Assembly (NCBI GenBank): GCA_015179045.1
Contig: WHUZ01000107.1
Coordinates: 124,001-188,000, forward strand
DNA: 64,000 nt
Source: Kalaharituber pfeilii
Lineage: Eukaryota > Ascomycota > Pezizomycetes > Pezizales > Pezizaceae
Reading direction: 5' to 3'
This document shows, piece after piece, positions 41,215-53,533 of the stretch; within the stretch, counting starts at the first letter, position 1; each line of letters begins with the position of its first letter. A program made the translations under genes and the position numbers. The notes beneath the pieces are model-generated. The model had not been told where the DNA came from. It ran no database searches and saw only the letters and a program-made list of their open reading frames with translations.

Positions 41215-44200
41215 TTATTTTTGCAAAGTGTACTTCCAGGTCACCTTCACACTAAACGGCTTATCCCGCTTCACCGGCACAGCGAGGATCGTAGCCCACG
41301 AAGCCTTGTCAATCCTGGGGGTCACAGCCTGCTTATATGCATCCGCCACCTCCACCTGGACAGTTGAAATGTCCACGTCATTTGCATGCCACAGCACGAG
41401 TGTATATTTTTCTCCGATTCGCTTGGTGACCTCGTCCCAAGGGTAGTCGCCAATCTTCCCGTCAACGATTTCGACGATGCGGGCGGGGTCCTTCGCCTGC
41501 TGCAGTTCAGTTAGTTTTACATGTTTTCACCACTTCAATTCTAGAACAAGATAGTGAATACCCAGTTTTGCTTGATTATAACCTCGCGGAACTTGTTTGC
41601 TGCTTGTGGATCCTCAGTGTGCAATATATCTAGATCATCTAGAGCACGACGGAACTCATCATAATTTTTCTGCCACTGTTTGTCATCGGTGAAATGCTTT
41701 TGGATTCTTTGAAGTGTCTGGCTATAGGGAGCCAAAGTGTTTCCCGGAGCGCTATCTCTACTCTCTCCATCATCATGGTACATCTGATACACCTACGGAA
41801 CAGATCAAAAAAGATGTCAGCCCATAAATCCTTAATCTGCATTTGGACAAGGATGAACAAGCTTCAAGCAAGACTTACGCTATGGCCTCCTCCTGGATAC
41901 ACGTGAATAGTGATCGGATTCACATCGTTCTCTTCTTTAGTTGGGACTTGTTTTCTGAATCCGATCTGTGGAATGATGCCTCCCTCTCTGACGTACATCG
42001 GCGTCACCAATGGTAGCTGTTTGGGATCTTCCTCGTTATCATGTCTTGTTTTCCAATTGATGGAGCCATCCCATCGAATGGTTGACCCGCCGTCACAAGC
42101 TTGTTCCAATTTTGCTCCGGCCCTACCATCGACTGTGGGATCGAAATTGACACGGAGGTTAAACGGATACCACTTATTGGGCTCTGGGAGATACACTTTC
42201 CGCTTCCCATTCAGCCGGATCGGTTTGTGCCACTGCCCGTTTTCGAAATAGTCTGCAGTGTGGCCCCTGTCATCACATTGGGGGTCCATGATTGGAGCAA
42301 TGAGTAAGTCGTTTCGAACAACGTACTCGTTGCTGAGGAAGTCTGTGAAGTCTGTAAACAGTCCTTCGTCAAGTGTATCTGTTACTATCAGCGCTCTTGC
42401 GATGGGCAAACCATTGATCACATTCTCGAACATAGCGTCGTATAAGAGTTGGAGTAGCGTGTATCTCAGCTTCGTGTAGTACTTGCAGATCTTCTCGACG
42501 GACATATAGAGGTACTCCTCATCCTGAGGAGCGCGAGATTGGTCTTCGGGGTGATTCCACAAGTCTGTGTATCGCCACGGCTCCTGAAACTTCTTATGCC
42601 CTGGCTTTCCCATATAATGGCACCTGAACCATGGCAGCATGAAATATGCGCAATACCATCTAGTTATAAGTTCTGGGTTTGCCCATAGCTGTTGGTCGAA
42701 TTCCTTTTCAAACCCGCCCACATCAGCGCCACTGATGCTTACACCACAGAGTCCTGCAGCAAGCACTTGAGTCACTGAAATTCGGAAATGGTCCCATGTG
42801 GACCCATTGTCACCGGTCCACAGGCCTGCATATCGGTACATTCCTGCAAAGCTCCCACGGCCGATGATAAAATTTCGCTTGCCCTCTCGGCTCTTGAGAT
42901 TGTTGAGTCCATGGTAGGTCGCTTTGTGTAGGTTGTAGCTGTAAAGATGCCAGATCGTGATCGCAGGCGATTCCTTTTGGCCATGCCAAGCATCGGATGG
43001 GACGAGCAAGCGGAAGGGGAAACTGCGGGTACGTAATTTAGTAACTAGGAGCCTGCAACCCTATACATGTTTCAAACAACAAAGATGTGAAAACCTACGA
43101 TTTCATGTCTCCATAATTCACAGCCATACATGGTCCTGTCATGTCCTGCCAAACAAATTCCAACCCAGCGTCAAAAAGGTCTTTGTATTGCTTACCCCAC
43201 CATTCGCGTACTTTTTTATTGTTGAGATTTGGGTAGTATCCAGGCTATACCGAAAAAAAAAGAAGTAGGTTAGCACTGTCCCACTGCACAGGTAGGTGTA
43301 CACATGATTCATCACTAAGTGGGGTAGGGTGCAGCTGTCGGATAAATATTGCTCACCGTGCCGTACTTCTCACCATAGTACACCCCCCGTGGAAAGGCTT
43401 GTTCCCTGAGTTATACCAGTCGCCGAATTTGCTTTTGACTTGTTAGCATGCTTTTAGAGACTCAGAACGAATGAAGAAGCGAAATGGCTATTGGCCTCAG
43501 ATGGGGAGCTATGACAGAACATACTAGTCGACGTCATTTGGATCACGGTCGAATGGCGGGTCGTCATGTGGATCCTTCCTGTTTCTGTTTCCACCTTCAT
43601 AAGATATATATCTGATGTCTTTCGCTGAAACGTCCCATCCTTGGGCACCTCCACTATTATCGTCCCAGAACCCGTTTGTCTTGCGTTTGTCCATGATGAA
43701 GTAGCTTTAAGCAAAGAAGTGATGTTAGCCAGCGCAGTCACACTCACATGTCCCGAAGCTGTGTTCAAGGGCCTGTGAAAGCATTAGGCACTTGTGACTC
43801 ACCCTTTCTTCAAACCCTCTGTTAACGTCTTATACCCATCATTGCCCAACTTCCTCGAACTGATTACCGGTGTGATATTTGTTGAACACCGTACGCCTTT
43901 CTTTCGCAGCTCTGAAAACATCTTGCGAGGGTCTGGCCACAGTGGACCCTCATTAATGGTGAATGTACGGTATCCGTTTTGTAGGTCCACATCCACATGC
44001 ATACCATCCAATGGCCATCCTCGATTCTTATACTCGTTCACTATCCACTCAACCGTACCCTGCCTATCATATCCATAGCATCCTTGATGATAGCCCAGAA
44101 TATAACGTGGCTTGAGGTTCGGACGGCCAACGAGAGATGTATAAAGGCGAATGATATCCGGGATGTCGTCTCCAGCCAGAACGTAATATTGCATAGAACC

Positions 44201-45444
44201 AAACCGAGTACCGGTTGCAATGCGGCCACCGTTGGTATCACCGAAGTCGATGCATATTTGGGACAGGTTGTCAATGAAAGTCGCAACCTTAGACAGCATA
44301 TGTTGGTGGGTGTTAAGTTCAATCCAGAAGGGGTCAGAATGATACAGAGGTTCACGTTCGTCAAGGGGACCGAGGCCATAAACACCCTTGTACTGCATGT
44401 TGTCGTAGTCTATGCAGTAAGGTAAGAAATTATGCATATATAGCTCTGGTGGAATTTGAATGCTCACTGAAGTAGTTCATATACGTGGAGGTTTTGAGGA
44501 AATTCCTGCCTCCTTGCTCACCAAATCCTATGGAGTACATCAGTAACCCAACCTCAAACGTCAAAGCAGCAGAAAATCCCACCGATATATCTGGCCGATC
44601 CCGGTTTTCTCGCCGTCAGAATAGTCGCGTAGGTTTCAGAAAACTTGCGCCATGCGATTGGTGCATCAACGGTATCCCAAACAATCCTCCACTGCTTTTC
44701 GGCGGCACGCGTCTCCAATTTTTTGTCAAAATAATAACCCGTTGCAAGGTTAGTGATTGAACTGCCTGCTACTGATGATGGAGTCGGCCTTAATTCGCGG
44801 ATCGCAGTGATCCTGAAGTGGTTCTCCTTTTGCACAAGGATACAGAGCTCAACTACACCATTGGTATCCTTGTCCTTGGAAATTTCTGAATCATAGACCA
44901 CTGAGGTAAGGCGGTAGTGGGTTCCTTTGCCTGCAGGAGGGGGTTTAGTAGGATCAACTCCATTTACAGGCTCACCGGCCACAACCTCATCTAGCTTCAC
45001 GTTCCAAAAGAGGCCCTCTTTCTTATCGAGGGCTGCAACAAGAAACTGGAGTTTGTCAAGAATGATTGTACGACTGATCAAATGATCGCGTCAGTATGGG
45101 CCCAAATGAAATGAAGTTCAATATAGACAAAATGTTAATATAATGTGAATGAGTACTTACGAGTTCCAATCGAGGTACTCTTTTGCACTCTCTACTGATG
45201 GATCAAACCTCACCCGGAAAACCTTTGGCCTGATGAATTGGATTAACAAGAGGGTGTCACGTTGTGACTTCCGTGACAGGCGGAACATAGCGCCTGTCGC
45301 AGTCACATCCTGATCATTAACTCCTTTCTCCAAGCTTGCAGAGTGAGGAGTCACAAATTGATCCTTCAAGGCAAAGAACTCCTCTGCCTTGATGAATGTG
45401 TATGGATCTCTTTTCGGGTCATTGATTGCCAGGTCATCCGTCAT
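41215..45444 (-). CDS. alpha-1,4-glucan lyase (GH31), 10 exons
   Basis: Exons (minus): 45444-45161, 45073-44583, 44527-44468, 44409-43803, 43704-43525, 43431-43357, 43244-43099, 43022-41879, 41792-41562, 41499-41215, all with GT-AG introns of about 56-112 bp. Total 3503 nt, one short of a whole frame. The missing base falls in the G run at 43382-43390, after KPFHGG and before YYGEKYG. With it the protein would have about 1167 residues. GH31 landmarks: LIQFIRPKVFRVRFDP, REPLYHSDPF, GTRFGSMQYYVLAGDDIP, HVDVD, FVWQDMT with the nucleophile Asp (43143-43145) and GADVGGF with the acid/base Asp (42722-42724), then VYVREGGIIPQI. Order and wording match fungal glucan lyases rather than secreted alpha-glucosidases, and no signal peptide is seen. 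The enzyme splits glycogen/starch to 1,5-anhydro-D-fructose, entry to the antimicrobial microthecin/ascopyrone route known in Pezizales. Confidence 0.88.
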
Positions 45445-46230
45445 GTTGAAATTGATGCCTGAGTCTGGTCAAAAAGGTCAAGGATGGGCGTGGTGGAACG
45501 GCAAAGGTTCTGGGTACTAAGTTCAAGAAGGATACGTCAGTATGGACAATGAGAAGTAGACAAAACTCACTCCTAACTTAATTGTACAGGAGCGAAGCAA
45601 CTGCTGGGTGTGCGGTCAACGTGGAAATGGGGAGACGAATCATGGATTCGGCTTGATCTTTATAGAAAGTATATCTTCTGAATTGGCTACGAGAATAAAC
45701 CTCCTAGTGAGGCGGACTTTGACGTAAATAAATTGGCAAATTGATATATGGCTATCGCCTTTTGAACGGTATAATCTGCGTAGACAAGACTAACATCGCA
45801 AAAATCAATTATGCAAATCATTTGTGATATCGCAAATGCAATTGAAATTTAAGAACGCTCAACCCTCTTGCATGTTACTTCTCTAGGTGGTGTGCGGGAT
45901 TTTGATTATGTGCGTGGGTGCGGAGAGGTATGGCGAGGTTCCGGTAGTATTTTACTTTCTTCCTCTCCTGTTATTGGCTCAACAACAATAGGTTGTGCAG
46001 GTGTACGAGTACATTGATCGTTTAGGTGGACGCTCGCGGCTGCTTCAGGAATTGCCCTTTTGGGCTGGGCAAAAAATGCATAAGTAGTAACTATACTTTA
46101 CTATATATTTAGGTAATACTAATGTGTAAATTGTTCTCGTGTCCAGACTCCCTTGGCACGCTTAATTTATGTGCAGTACTAATACTACATATCTATGGAT
46201 ATAAGTGCTTGGGGGTAGGGGAAAAAGCAC
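45445..46230 (-). other. 5' region of the glucan lyase gene
   Basis: Non-coding. An alternative 5' exon is possible, because CCAGACTCAG at 45461-45452 could be an acceptor just upstream of the ATG. No TATA box was fixed. Confidence 0.4.
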
Positions 46231-46280
46231 GCCGTGCCTTGGCGAACAGCTGCATGCGGGGTCATGTGATAAAAAAAAAA
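46231..46280 (+). mobile_element. family B micro-retroposon
   Basis: GCCGTGCCTTGGCGAACAGC...GGGGTCATGTGAT plus 20 A. Perfect 14-bp TSD AGGGGAAAAAGCAC at 46217-46230 and 46281-46294. Confidence 0.93.
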
Positions 46281-46480
46281 AAAAAAAAAAAGGGGAAAAA
46301 GCACTATGCACGCATAAATGTAAGCCACTCGACAGGGGGTCATAATTGAAGTGTTATTAGATCTTTTGTATGGGGTTTACACACAAAAATATGACACGTA
46401 TTTTTTCTCTGCATACAAGTTAATAAAGTGTTGCATATTTCCATTTGACTACCATAACAGCAAAGCCAAGCTGGCAGACT

Positions 46481-46524
46481 GCCCTGCCATGGCGAACAGC
46501 TGCAAGCGGGGTTACGTGAAAATG

Positions 46525-46557
<33 letters not shown>
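46481..46557 (+). mobile_element. family B micro-retroposon
   Basis: GCCCTGCCATGGCGAACAGC...GGGGTTACGTGAAAATG plus 35 A. No TSD was identified. Confidence 0.82.
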
Positions 46558-46559
<2 letters not shown>

Positions 46560-47251
46560 CACCGGGCATCCCTGTCGCTGCCGTCACACATTAACTTTTG
46601 CTACCATAAGGTGGCAGAAATTCATACTGTACAGTTGGACTAGTATTTCATCATCGCGTAGGCAACAACAATTTCGTCACCCAATAAGAATAAAAGTTGG
46701 GGAAGGCGTTTATATACTGTACAGGCCCAAATACTTTTGTATGTAAGCTTGTTTCTCTAAGGTTTTCAACCTTCCCTTGGCATTTTGTGAGAGGATAATA
46801 AGCGCCTTGGCAACAGCCCTGTTTGATCATCCCAACGTATATTACGGTTTGTTTCTGTCATATTTATGTGTCCTAAGTATAGTGTATATATGATAGTTTT
46901 GATAACATATAGACTGTCTTTTATATAAGAGAATTGCGCGTTGGCGAATGGTATACGTACCATTCTGCTGAGTCTCTAGATTAAGCCATTTAATGATAAA
47001 TACATACTAATGTGATTCATATGCCTCTATAGAGCACCAATGCAAACACAGGCGAGCTAGTAATTGAGCTGTGTTTATAGTACTGTTGATAACTTCTGAA
47101 CTTACCTGGCACTAGTCGAACATATCCTGGGCCTATAACATGTACTCGGTATCAAGGGTAAGTCTTTAGAAGCGCGAAAGGTTGCATACAATGTGGCAGG
47201 GGTAGTTGCTAGGATAGAGTCCACTTGTTTGTTATGTGATATGTGATACTC
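46558..47251. other. no gene recognised
   Basis: Short frames only; AT-leaning. No repeats seen beyond the bordering insertions. Confidence 0.5.
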
Positions 47252-47264
47252 ACAGGCATTTCCT

Positions 47265-47324
47265 GTCCTGCCATGGCGAAGAGCCGCATGCGGGGTCATG
47301 TGACAAAAAAAAAAAAAAAAAAAA
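47265..47324 (+). mobile_element. family B micro-retroposon
   Basis: GTCCTGCCATGGCGAAGAGCC...GGGGTCATGTGAC plus 20 A. Perfect 13-bp TSD ACAGGCATTTCCT at 47252-47264 and 47325-47337. Confidence 0.94.
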
Positions 47325-47401
47325 ACAGGCATTTCCTACATGCTTCACATAGCGATACACTTACTGTTTGATTTCAACCAACCACTCCATTTCCCAGTCA
47401 C

Positions 47402-47767
47402 TAGTGAGCGGCACGAGCTAGCTCGAGCCGAGCTGGAGGGTGAGCTCGAGCCAGCTCGTGAGTAAGTGAGCTCGGCTCGAGCTGGCTCGAGCTGGCGTGG
47501 CATGAGCTCGAGCCTGGATCATAATATTGACAAACTAAACTAAACTAAGCTAAATTTTCATCTTTCTCACTACTATCAGCTAAATTGTGCATTTCGAAGT
47601 TGTTGGTAGGTCAGAATGAGCTCCAAGTCTCTAATTATTACTATAGTAGGTATTTACAGTTTATGAAACCTTGCACTGGCTAAGCATTTTAGCGAGCTGT
47701 CAAGAAAAACACAAGCATGATCTTGGCTCGTTTGAGCTCGAGCTGGCTCGGCTCGTGCCGCTCACTA
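47402..47767. mobile_element. hAT-type MITE, copy 3
   Basis: 366 bp, about identical to copies 1 and 2 except for a few indels, with TIR TAGTGAGCGGCACGAG and perfect 8-bp TSD CCAGTCAC at 47394-47401 and 47768-47775. Confidence 0.95.
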
Positions 47768-47806
47768 CCAGTCACTGCCTCGAATCACCCGTTGAAGCCT
47801 CATACA

Positions 47807-48060
47807 GTGGAAAAGAACTGGAAGCGGACGGCAGAGACTAGGGAGGAGTGGCACGAATTGGAGGGATTCTTTTCCGGAATTAGGTTTTAGAGGCGGGTGG
47901 TGATAGGGGGGAGCAAGATAGGTATTTAGAAATCTTCTCTTAGCCCGCCTGCGGGCTATGAGGGCTTGCCCAGGGACCCTGCCATGGCTTAGTGCTACAA
48001 GCGGGGTTATGTGATTTATTAAAAAAAAAAAAAAAAAGGAAAAAAAAAGGAAAAAAAAGA
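47807..48060 (+). mobile_element. LINE family B 3' fragment (254 bp)
   Basis: TSD CTCATACA at 47799-47806 and 48061-48068. It extends farther upstream than the micro-retroposons and shows the family B 3' UTR: GGGCTATGAGGGCTTGCCC, then CCCTGCCATGG and GTTATGTGATTTATT plus A-runs, matching 62155-62225. This links the short B tails to the large LINE. Confidence 0.88.
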
Positions 48061-48255
48061 CTCATACAACAGGAAAATGAAATTCCGAGCGAGGCACGCA
48101 AAGATTTCGGTCATGAAATGCACAATCGAGAAACTACTTGCATTGAACGCATCTGAATTATTACTGTACATGTTGGATTGCACAAATGAAGTTGGAAAGC
48201 TTCGGGATGCAATGATGAAACAAACTACTTAGTCATTAGTTAGAAGTCTGCCAGC

Positions 48256-48320
48256 TTTTTTTTTTTTCTTTTTTTTTTTCTCACGTGAACCCGCATGCAG
48301 CTGTTTGCCATGGCAGGGCG
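48256..48320 (-). mobile_element. family B tail
   Basis: T-rich run, then CTCACGTGAACCCGCATGCAG and GTTTGCCATGGCAGGGC. No TSD is clear. Confidence 0.78.
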
Positions 48321-49037
48321 CCCGGTGGTGATCAGACCCGGGTTTGTTATATATACACAACATGCCTTCTCTCTGTTGTTCAGAATCACTGAAGCAACAG
48401 AGAAGCGAAGGTGTGGATGTATGGATTCCATCGATGAGAACCGTAATAATGATAGGCGGTACTGCTGACCTGACCTAGGCCAGCCTGATTGACTTTAGAT
48501 CGGCCTGTTAGATTCATTAATTCCATTACAGTAGGCTCAGACCGTGCAGCAGAAATCAAGCCATCGAATCAGGCTGTAACGCAAGTCCAGGCTGTGCGCA
48601 GGACCAGTACATGACGGAAGAAGGAAAGATGTGTCTTACAGGCCGTTTGAGAATGCAGAACTCACATATTTGAAGTGAACATCATGCTCTAGATTAACAG
48701 GCTCGTATAAAACTTTCACCACATTTCTTGAAGTTCTATCTACTCCGCACCAGTGTAGTTGAGTATATCCTCGATTCTGTAGCCCGTTGTCAATCTCACC
48801 CAACATTGGCTGCTCTTAGTTTGCTGTCTATAGACCCCCATTCGTCGTTTTGCGTCGTATACAGAAAAAACTCTCATACTTGGTCCCCTATGATATGCAT
48901 AGCCTTTGATACTGGATCAACTGGTCCGTCCGATATTAAAACCTCTCTGCTCAATAAGCCTCTGTTACTGCATGATTGCCCTTACGGCATCAAGGCCCCA
49001 GTTCCGACCTCATCCCCTTATGAGAGGTTTTTCTGAA
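48321..49037. other. no gene recognised
   Basis: One frame (48728-49036) of 102 codons without a known motif. Its end is close to the target site of the next insertion. Probably non-coding. Confidence 0.4.
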
Positions 49038-49045
49038 TATACTCG

Positions 49046-49094
49046 TTGCCCTGCCATGGCGAATTCCTGCAAGCGGGGTTACATGATAAATGTA
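49046..49094 (+). mobile_element. family B micro-retroposon without long poly(A)
   Basis: TTGCCCTGCCATGGCGAATTC...GGGGTTACATGATAAATG, between perfect 8-bp TSDs TATACTCG at 49038-49045 and 49095-49102. It has almost no A-run, unlike its relatives. Confidence 0.85.
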
Positions 49095-49102
49095 TATACT
49101 CG

Positions 49103-49762
49103 GCTTTAGTCGGGTGCCTCGCTACCGTGCGGTTGAAGCCTTTGACAATTCACCCCGCACTCTGATTTGTTTTAGCTCTAAGCCTCTCCTCTTGGTATTA
49201 ACCAGTCCCATCTCATCAGGGAGAAAAGTTCCTTACTATTTTCCTAACTATGACATTGCGTTTTGTAGTAGGGCCAGTATTCCCTCAGTCTCAAACTATT
49301 CAATAGTCGTTCCTATAATGCAGATCTACGCTTGCTCTGCGTAAGATAGAGTAAAAGATGAATCACATGCAAGATATCGCGTCTGGAGGTTACACAAGAA
49401 TGAAAATCTACGACATGAAATACAATAGGCAAAAAAAAAAATTGTCACACCTGTTAATGTAGCAATAGCACCTTCCAGTTATGTGAAAGAACAATCCAAA
49501 CTCAGTGCTACTGTAACTCCAGTTCCAGGCTTCTTATTTTTTCAATATGTCGTAATTCTGCTTGCGGGTACTCGCCATTGAAGGGCCCTAGGCCCTGGAG
49601 GCCGTGGCCCTTGGTGTTTGGAGGCAAACATTCACTGAATAAAATTGAAGACTCCGAAGTGCGCGATTTTAATCAATTTCCTTGTACAGGCGTGCAGCAC
49701 TATATGCCACGGGATGAACACATTTACTCACTGTCAAGATTGTACATTTTGCGAGTGTTAGC
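49103..49762. other. no gene recognised
   Basis: Short frames, an A-run at 49431-49441, otherwise featureless. Confidence 0.45.
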
Positions 49763-49773
49763 AAGGAAAGTCA

Positions 49774-50018
49774 TGAATACGACAAGGAAACAGACAGGGT
49801 GAGACTCGGAGGGAGATGGTTGAGATCGTGCCGATACGAGTGGGACAGAGGACGGAAATAGGACGTTCCTCGCATCGGCCTACCCACAACACCAGGGAGA
49901 ACAGTGGGTCTTACATGTATTTAGTCGTTTAGTTAGCAGTTTTCCTTTGAAATAAACCCTCGCCATAGCCCGTAGGGCGGCACGCGAGTAATGATAAAAA
50001 AAAAAAAAAAAAAAAAAA
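49774..50018 (+). mobile_element. half-LINE, strongly 5'-truncated copy
   Basis: Perfect 11-bp TSD AAGGAAAGTCA at 49763-49773 and 50019-50029. It encodes only the last 27 codons (49776-49860): EYDKETDRVRLGGRWLRSCR, then YEWDRGRK and stop. A 3' UTR with AATAAA, TCGCCATAGCCCGTAGGGCG and poly(A) follow. It shows directly that this ORF is followed by the family A tail with no RT between. Confidence 0.9.
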
Positions 50019-50029
50019 AAGGAAAGTCA

Positions 50030-50924
50030 GCTTCATATCAGAGTGATGTCGGGTCTGCACAACCTGCGCGTGTCAATCTTTTTAATTTTATCTTTCTTAT
50101 TTTTATTTTTATTTTCATTTGGACTCGCTTACAGCGGTTCCGCATGGCATGGAGTGTCAATCATTTCATTGAACCCAATGTTCACGATGTATTTGTGCGA
50201 CTTAGTGGCATGCGTAGATTGCGTGCGTGCATACAGGGTGCCGATACGAGGTATTGCAGTACGTAGCGCACACATGTGAGAGCAGGTCACGGGTGCCGGA
50301 CAGACTGCCGGAATTAGTTTGGTGATAAGTAACTCCGACAAACTTTGGTGAATAGTAAATTTGCCAATTCTAGTAGTTTTCCTAGATAATTACTACATAC
50401 ACATGTCTTTGTGAATATGAATCTCGGGGATAAATCCACCACTGTGTTAGGTATTTCCTTGATGCCATTCTCACATTTTTGGACAAAGTAAAATTATCAT
50501 ATTCACGCGTACCAGTGTTTTTTTATCAAATTTATGTCACGTGTGAGAGTAGATTTCAAACCTGGTAATCGTGCAGTGACAATATATGCCACGACATGAT
50601 GCAAACATTTGCAGCATCATAATTCCTCAGTAACAACATTTCCAGAGGATTAAGGATGCAGAAGGTTAACAATAATCCTTCACTTGAGGGGAGAAAGTTG
50701 AAATTTGAACTGGAGAAAGCCCCTATGGGGGATGAAGGATGCTTGGAGTGGAGGGAAGGTCTCCCCTTGGTAGTATTCCTAAATAACACCTACAGCGGGG
50801 AAAGAAGATTGGGAACGGAGGGTAGCAGATAAGGAGGATGAGGGCTAGAAAGTCACCTAAAATGATGGGAGTGGGGAAGGAGGGAAGGGCTGGAGCAGGC
50901 TACTAATTGCCACAAAGCCGGGGG
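50030..50924. other. no gene recognised
   Basis: No coding evidence. Purine-rich near 50810-50915, just before the LINE remnant. Confidence 0.4.
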
Positions 50925-51726
50925 AAATGAGTGTATCTAGCGACAAGGGCTGCAGTCAGTGATGTGGAATCAATGATAATAAGTAAGGTACTAGAGGACA
51001 AAGAGGAGGAGGACCTGCTGGTTTTCACAGATTCCCAAGTGGCAATTGATAAGCTAACCAAATTGGCACAAGGGAGATCAACACCAGATGGTGCCAGCAG
51101 TGCCTTCAGAATAGCGCTACAGAACACAGAAGCAGAAGGATTAATGGATGTAGCGGTAACACGGGTTAAGGGCCATAGGGTATTAAAAGCAATAGAGAGG
51201 TGGACAAGGCAGCACAGCTGGGGTGCCTACTTGCTCTACCAGGACGAGCCGGTGACTGAAACAGGCATGAGGATGCAGGCCAAGAGGCAACGAGCAGAAG
51301 AGAGGAATAAGTTACAGCTGAGCTACAAGCCCCTTCAATGGTGAGGCTGACTGACGAGGTAGTGAGCGGCACGAGCCGAGCCAGCTCGAGCTCTGACTCG
51401 AGCTTAAGACAGCCAAGATCACGCCAGTGTTTCTTCTGACAGCTCGCTAAAATGCTCAGCCAGCGCAGGGTTTCATAAACTGTAAATACCTAAAATGGTA
51501 ATAAATTAGAGACTCGGAGCTCATTCCAACCTGCCAACAACTTCTATAAATATCAAAAGTAGTTTAATTACATAGACCTATATCAAGTCTTTTACATTTA
51601 ATATCTCTCAAGGTCTCTAGATAGTAAGTTGCATATTTTAAGAGTGTATATATAGGCCTCTCTATTCTCTCTATCCTCTTGAACTTCTTTTCTCTAGACT
51701 ACTACCCAATGTCAAGACCTCGAGAG

Positions 51727-52570
51727 ACACAGCTGGGTGGGAGACCAAGAAGAGGGGCGGAGGATCTGCAGAGACAGGTTTTGAAGGAAGTGGACAAGAG
51801 GTTGGGGGAAGGGGAGTGGGTGGCGCTAGTGGGGGACGACATAAAGTCGGCTTTTAATCACGTCCGGAGGCAGAGGGTGGTGAGGCGGATAGAGGGGGTA
51901 GACAGGAATCTAGAAGCATTCGTGGACAATTTTTTGAGGCCAACCAGATGTGGGATCTCGTGGGACGGGAAGAAGAGAGCGGAGTTCACCATGACCGATG
52001 GAGCCCCGCAGGGGTCCCCGATTTCGCCGGTGTTGTTTTTGGTGGGGGTGGCACCGGTTGTGGAAAGCATGGGGGAGAGGGAGTTCACGAGGTCATACGT
52101 GGACGACTTCCACAGTGTGATCTCGGACAAGAGGATGGGGGCTCTGAAGAGGAAGATCAGGGAGCATAGGCGGGCGTTACAGAGGGACGCGGAGGAGGAA
52201 GGTTTCGAGATGGATAAGGAGACACTGGTGGTGGGAGTGAAGGGTCCGACATACAGACTGGTAGGGTTGAAGGTGGACTGGGAAATGAAGTTTGACGAAC
52301 ACCATCGCCATAGACTGAGCCTGGGTAAGGCGGTATGGGCCACGGCGGCGAGACTGACCCGGATGGCACCGGCAAAGAGGAGAAAGATTTACACGGGGGT
52401 GGCGAGGACGGTAGCCATGTGGGGGGCGTGGGCGTGGTACGACTACGCGCATGGGGCGCCGAGAGAAAGGAAGCTGAGGGAGTTGGAGAGGTGGCAATAT
52501 AGGGTGGCGAGAAGTATCACCGGGGCGCCATGGGGAACAAGACGTGGGATTGTCCAACCTGGAGTCGGTG
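51727..52570 (+). pseudogene. LINE A4 reverse transcriptase
   Basis: Frame 1 reads GGRPRRGAEDLQRQVLKEVD, then RT motif A (LVGDDIKSAFNHV), motif B (GAPQGSPISPVLF) and motif C (SYVDDFHSV), then GPTYRLVGLKVDW and the thumb (KRRKIYTGVARTVAMWG). The palm catalytic Asp residues are all present. The fingers and endonuclease are lost to truncation. A one-base shift near 52545 ends the frame after GAPWGTRRG, and the neighbouring frame carries on with NLESVETF. The enzyme would copy LINE RNA at a nicked target. Confidence 0.88.
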
Positions 52571-53533
52571 GAGACGTTTGTGAGATGGGAGGCGACGAGA
52601 GTGGAGGCTAGGACGTTAAGGTTTGAGGATGAGAGGTTAAGAAGAGAGGATAGGGAAAAGGAGTACCTGAGGGGCTCACTGGCGCATGGGGTGGAGCTGC
52701 CGTTAGCGGTACTACCTTCCATACAGCGAGGGGCAGAGAAAGAGGAATGGGAGAGACACATAAGACGGAACACAGACGAGGGTTGGACCCCGGTGTACAC
52801 GGACGGGAGCCTAAGAGGGGGCAAGGCGGGGGCCGGGGCGTGGTGGGGAACGAGGTCGAAATCGTGGTATCTGGGGGAGGAGGCGACGGTGAACGATGCC
52901 GAGTTGTTAGCGATAAGCGAGGTGATGGGGAGTGTAGAAGGGGAGCTCTTGATACTGACAGATTCGAAACACGCGATCCGGAGGATGAGGGCAGTAGCGG
53001 GAGGAGACATGACACATGACGGCGCGACATACAAGATGAGGACAGCGTGGGAGGAGAGGGCGGAGAGGGGAGACCTGGACGTGGCGGTAATGTGGGTGAA
53101 GGCACACGCAGGCATAGAAGGGAATGAGAGGGCAGACAGGTCGGCGGGGTGGGGAACGGCGTTACAATACAAAGCGGAGGTGGTCACGGAGGCGGGTCAG
53201 AGACAGAGGGCCAGAGGGGAGAGGGCGGAGGAGAGAAATAGGTTAGGCATGTCCTACAGGCCACTAGACAAGGCGGGGAGAGAGATAGGACGACTAGCCG
53301 GGCTTATGGGGGGAAAGGGATTAAGGGCGTGGAGATGGAAGATCGGGGAAGGGGACGGACCGGAATGCAGATGGTGCGGGGAGAGCGAGGAGACGACTGA
53401 CCACCTACTAAGGAGTTGCCGGGTGTGGAAGAGGAGGTGGCCGGGGGGTGAGGAGCATGTAAGACGCCCACCGAAGAGGAGGGAGGGGGAGAGAGACCGG
53501 ATAGAAGTGTTGCTGGCGATGTTGGGAGAGTAG
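52544..53533 (+). CDS. LINE A4 RNase H and cysteine knuckle
   Basis: About 329 codons to the stop at 53533. RNase H acidic residues in VYTDGSLRGG, VNDAELLAISEV, LLILTDSKHAI and VMWVKAHAGIEGNERAD. Then SYRPLDKAGREIGRLAGLMG and the knuckle CRWCGESEETTDHLLRSC, ending LLAMLGE. In the intact LINE this is the C-terminal part of ORF2 and shares a frame with RT. Here it is separated by a one-base indel. Confidence 0.85.
   Translation: MGLSNLESVETFVRWEATRVEARTLRFEDERLRREDREKEYLRGSLAHGVELPLAVLPSIQRGAEKEEWERHIRRNTDEGWTPVYTDGSLRGGKAGAGAWWGTRSKSWYLGEEATVNDAELLAISEVMGSVEGELLILTDSKHAIRRMRAVAGGDMTHDGATYKMRTAWEERAERGDLDVAVMWVKAHAGIEGNERADRSAGWGTALQYKAEVVTEAGQRQRARGERAEERNRLGMSYRPLDKAGREIGRLAGLMGGKGLRAWRWKIGEGDGPECRWCGESEETTDHLLRSCRVWKRRWPGGEEHVRRPPKRREGERDRIEVLLAMLGE

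Noticed and set aside
52177..53187. 336-codon minus-strand frame
   Set aside because: Antisense of LINE A4 RNase H, which has all its motifs on the plus strand.
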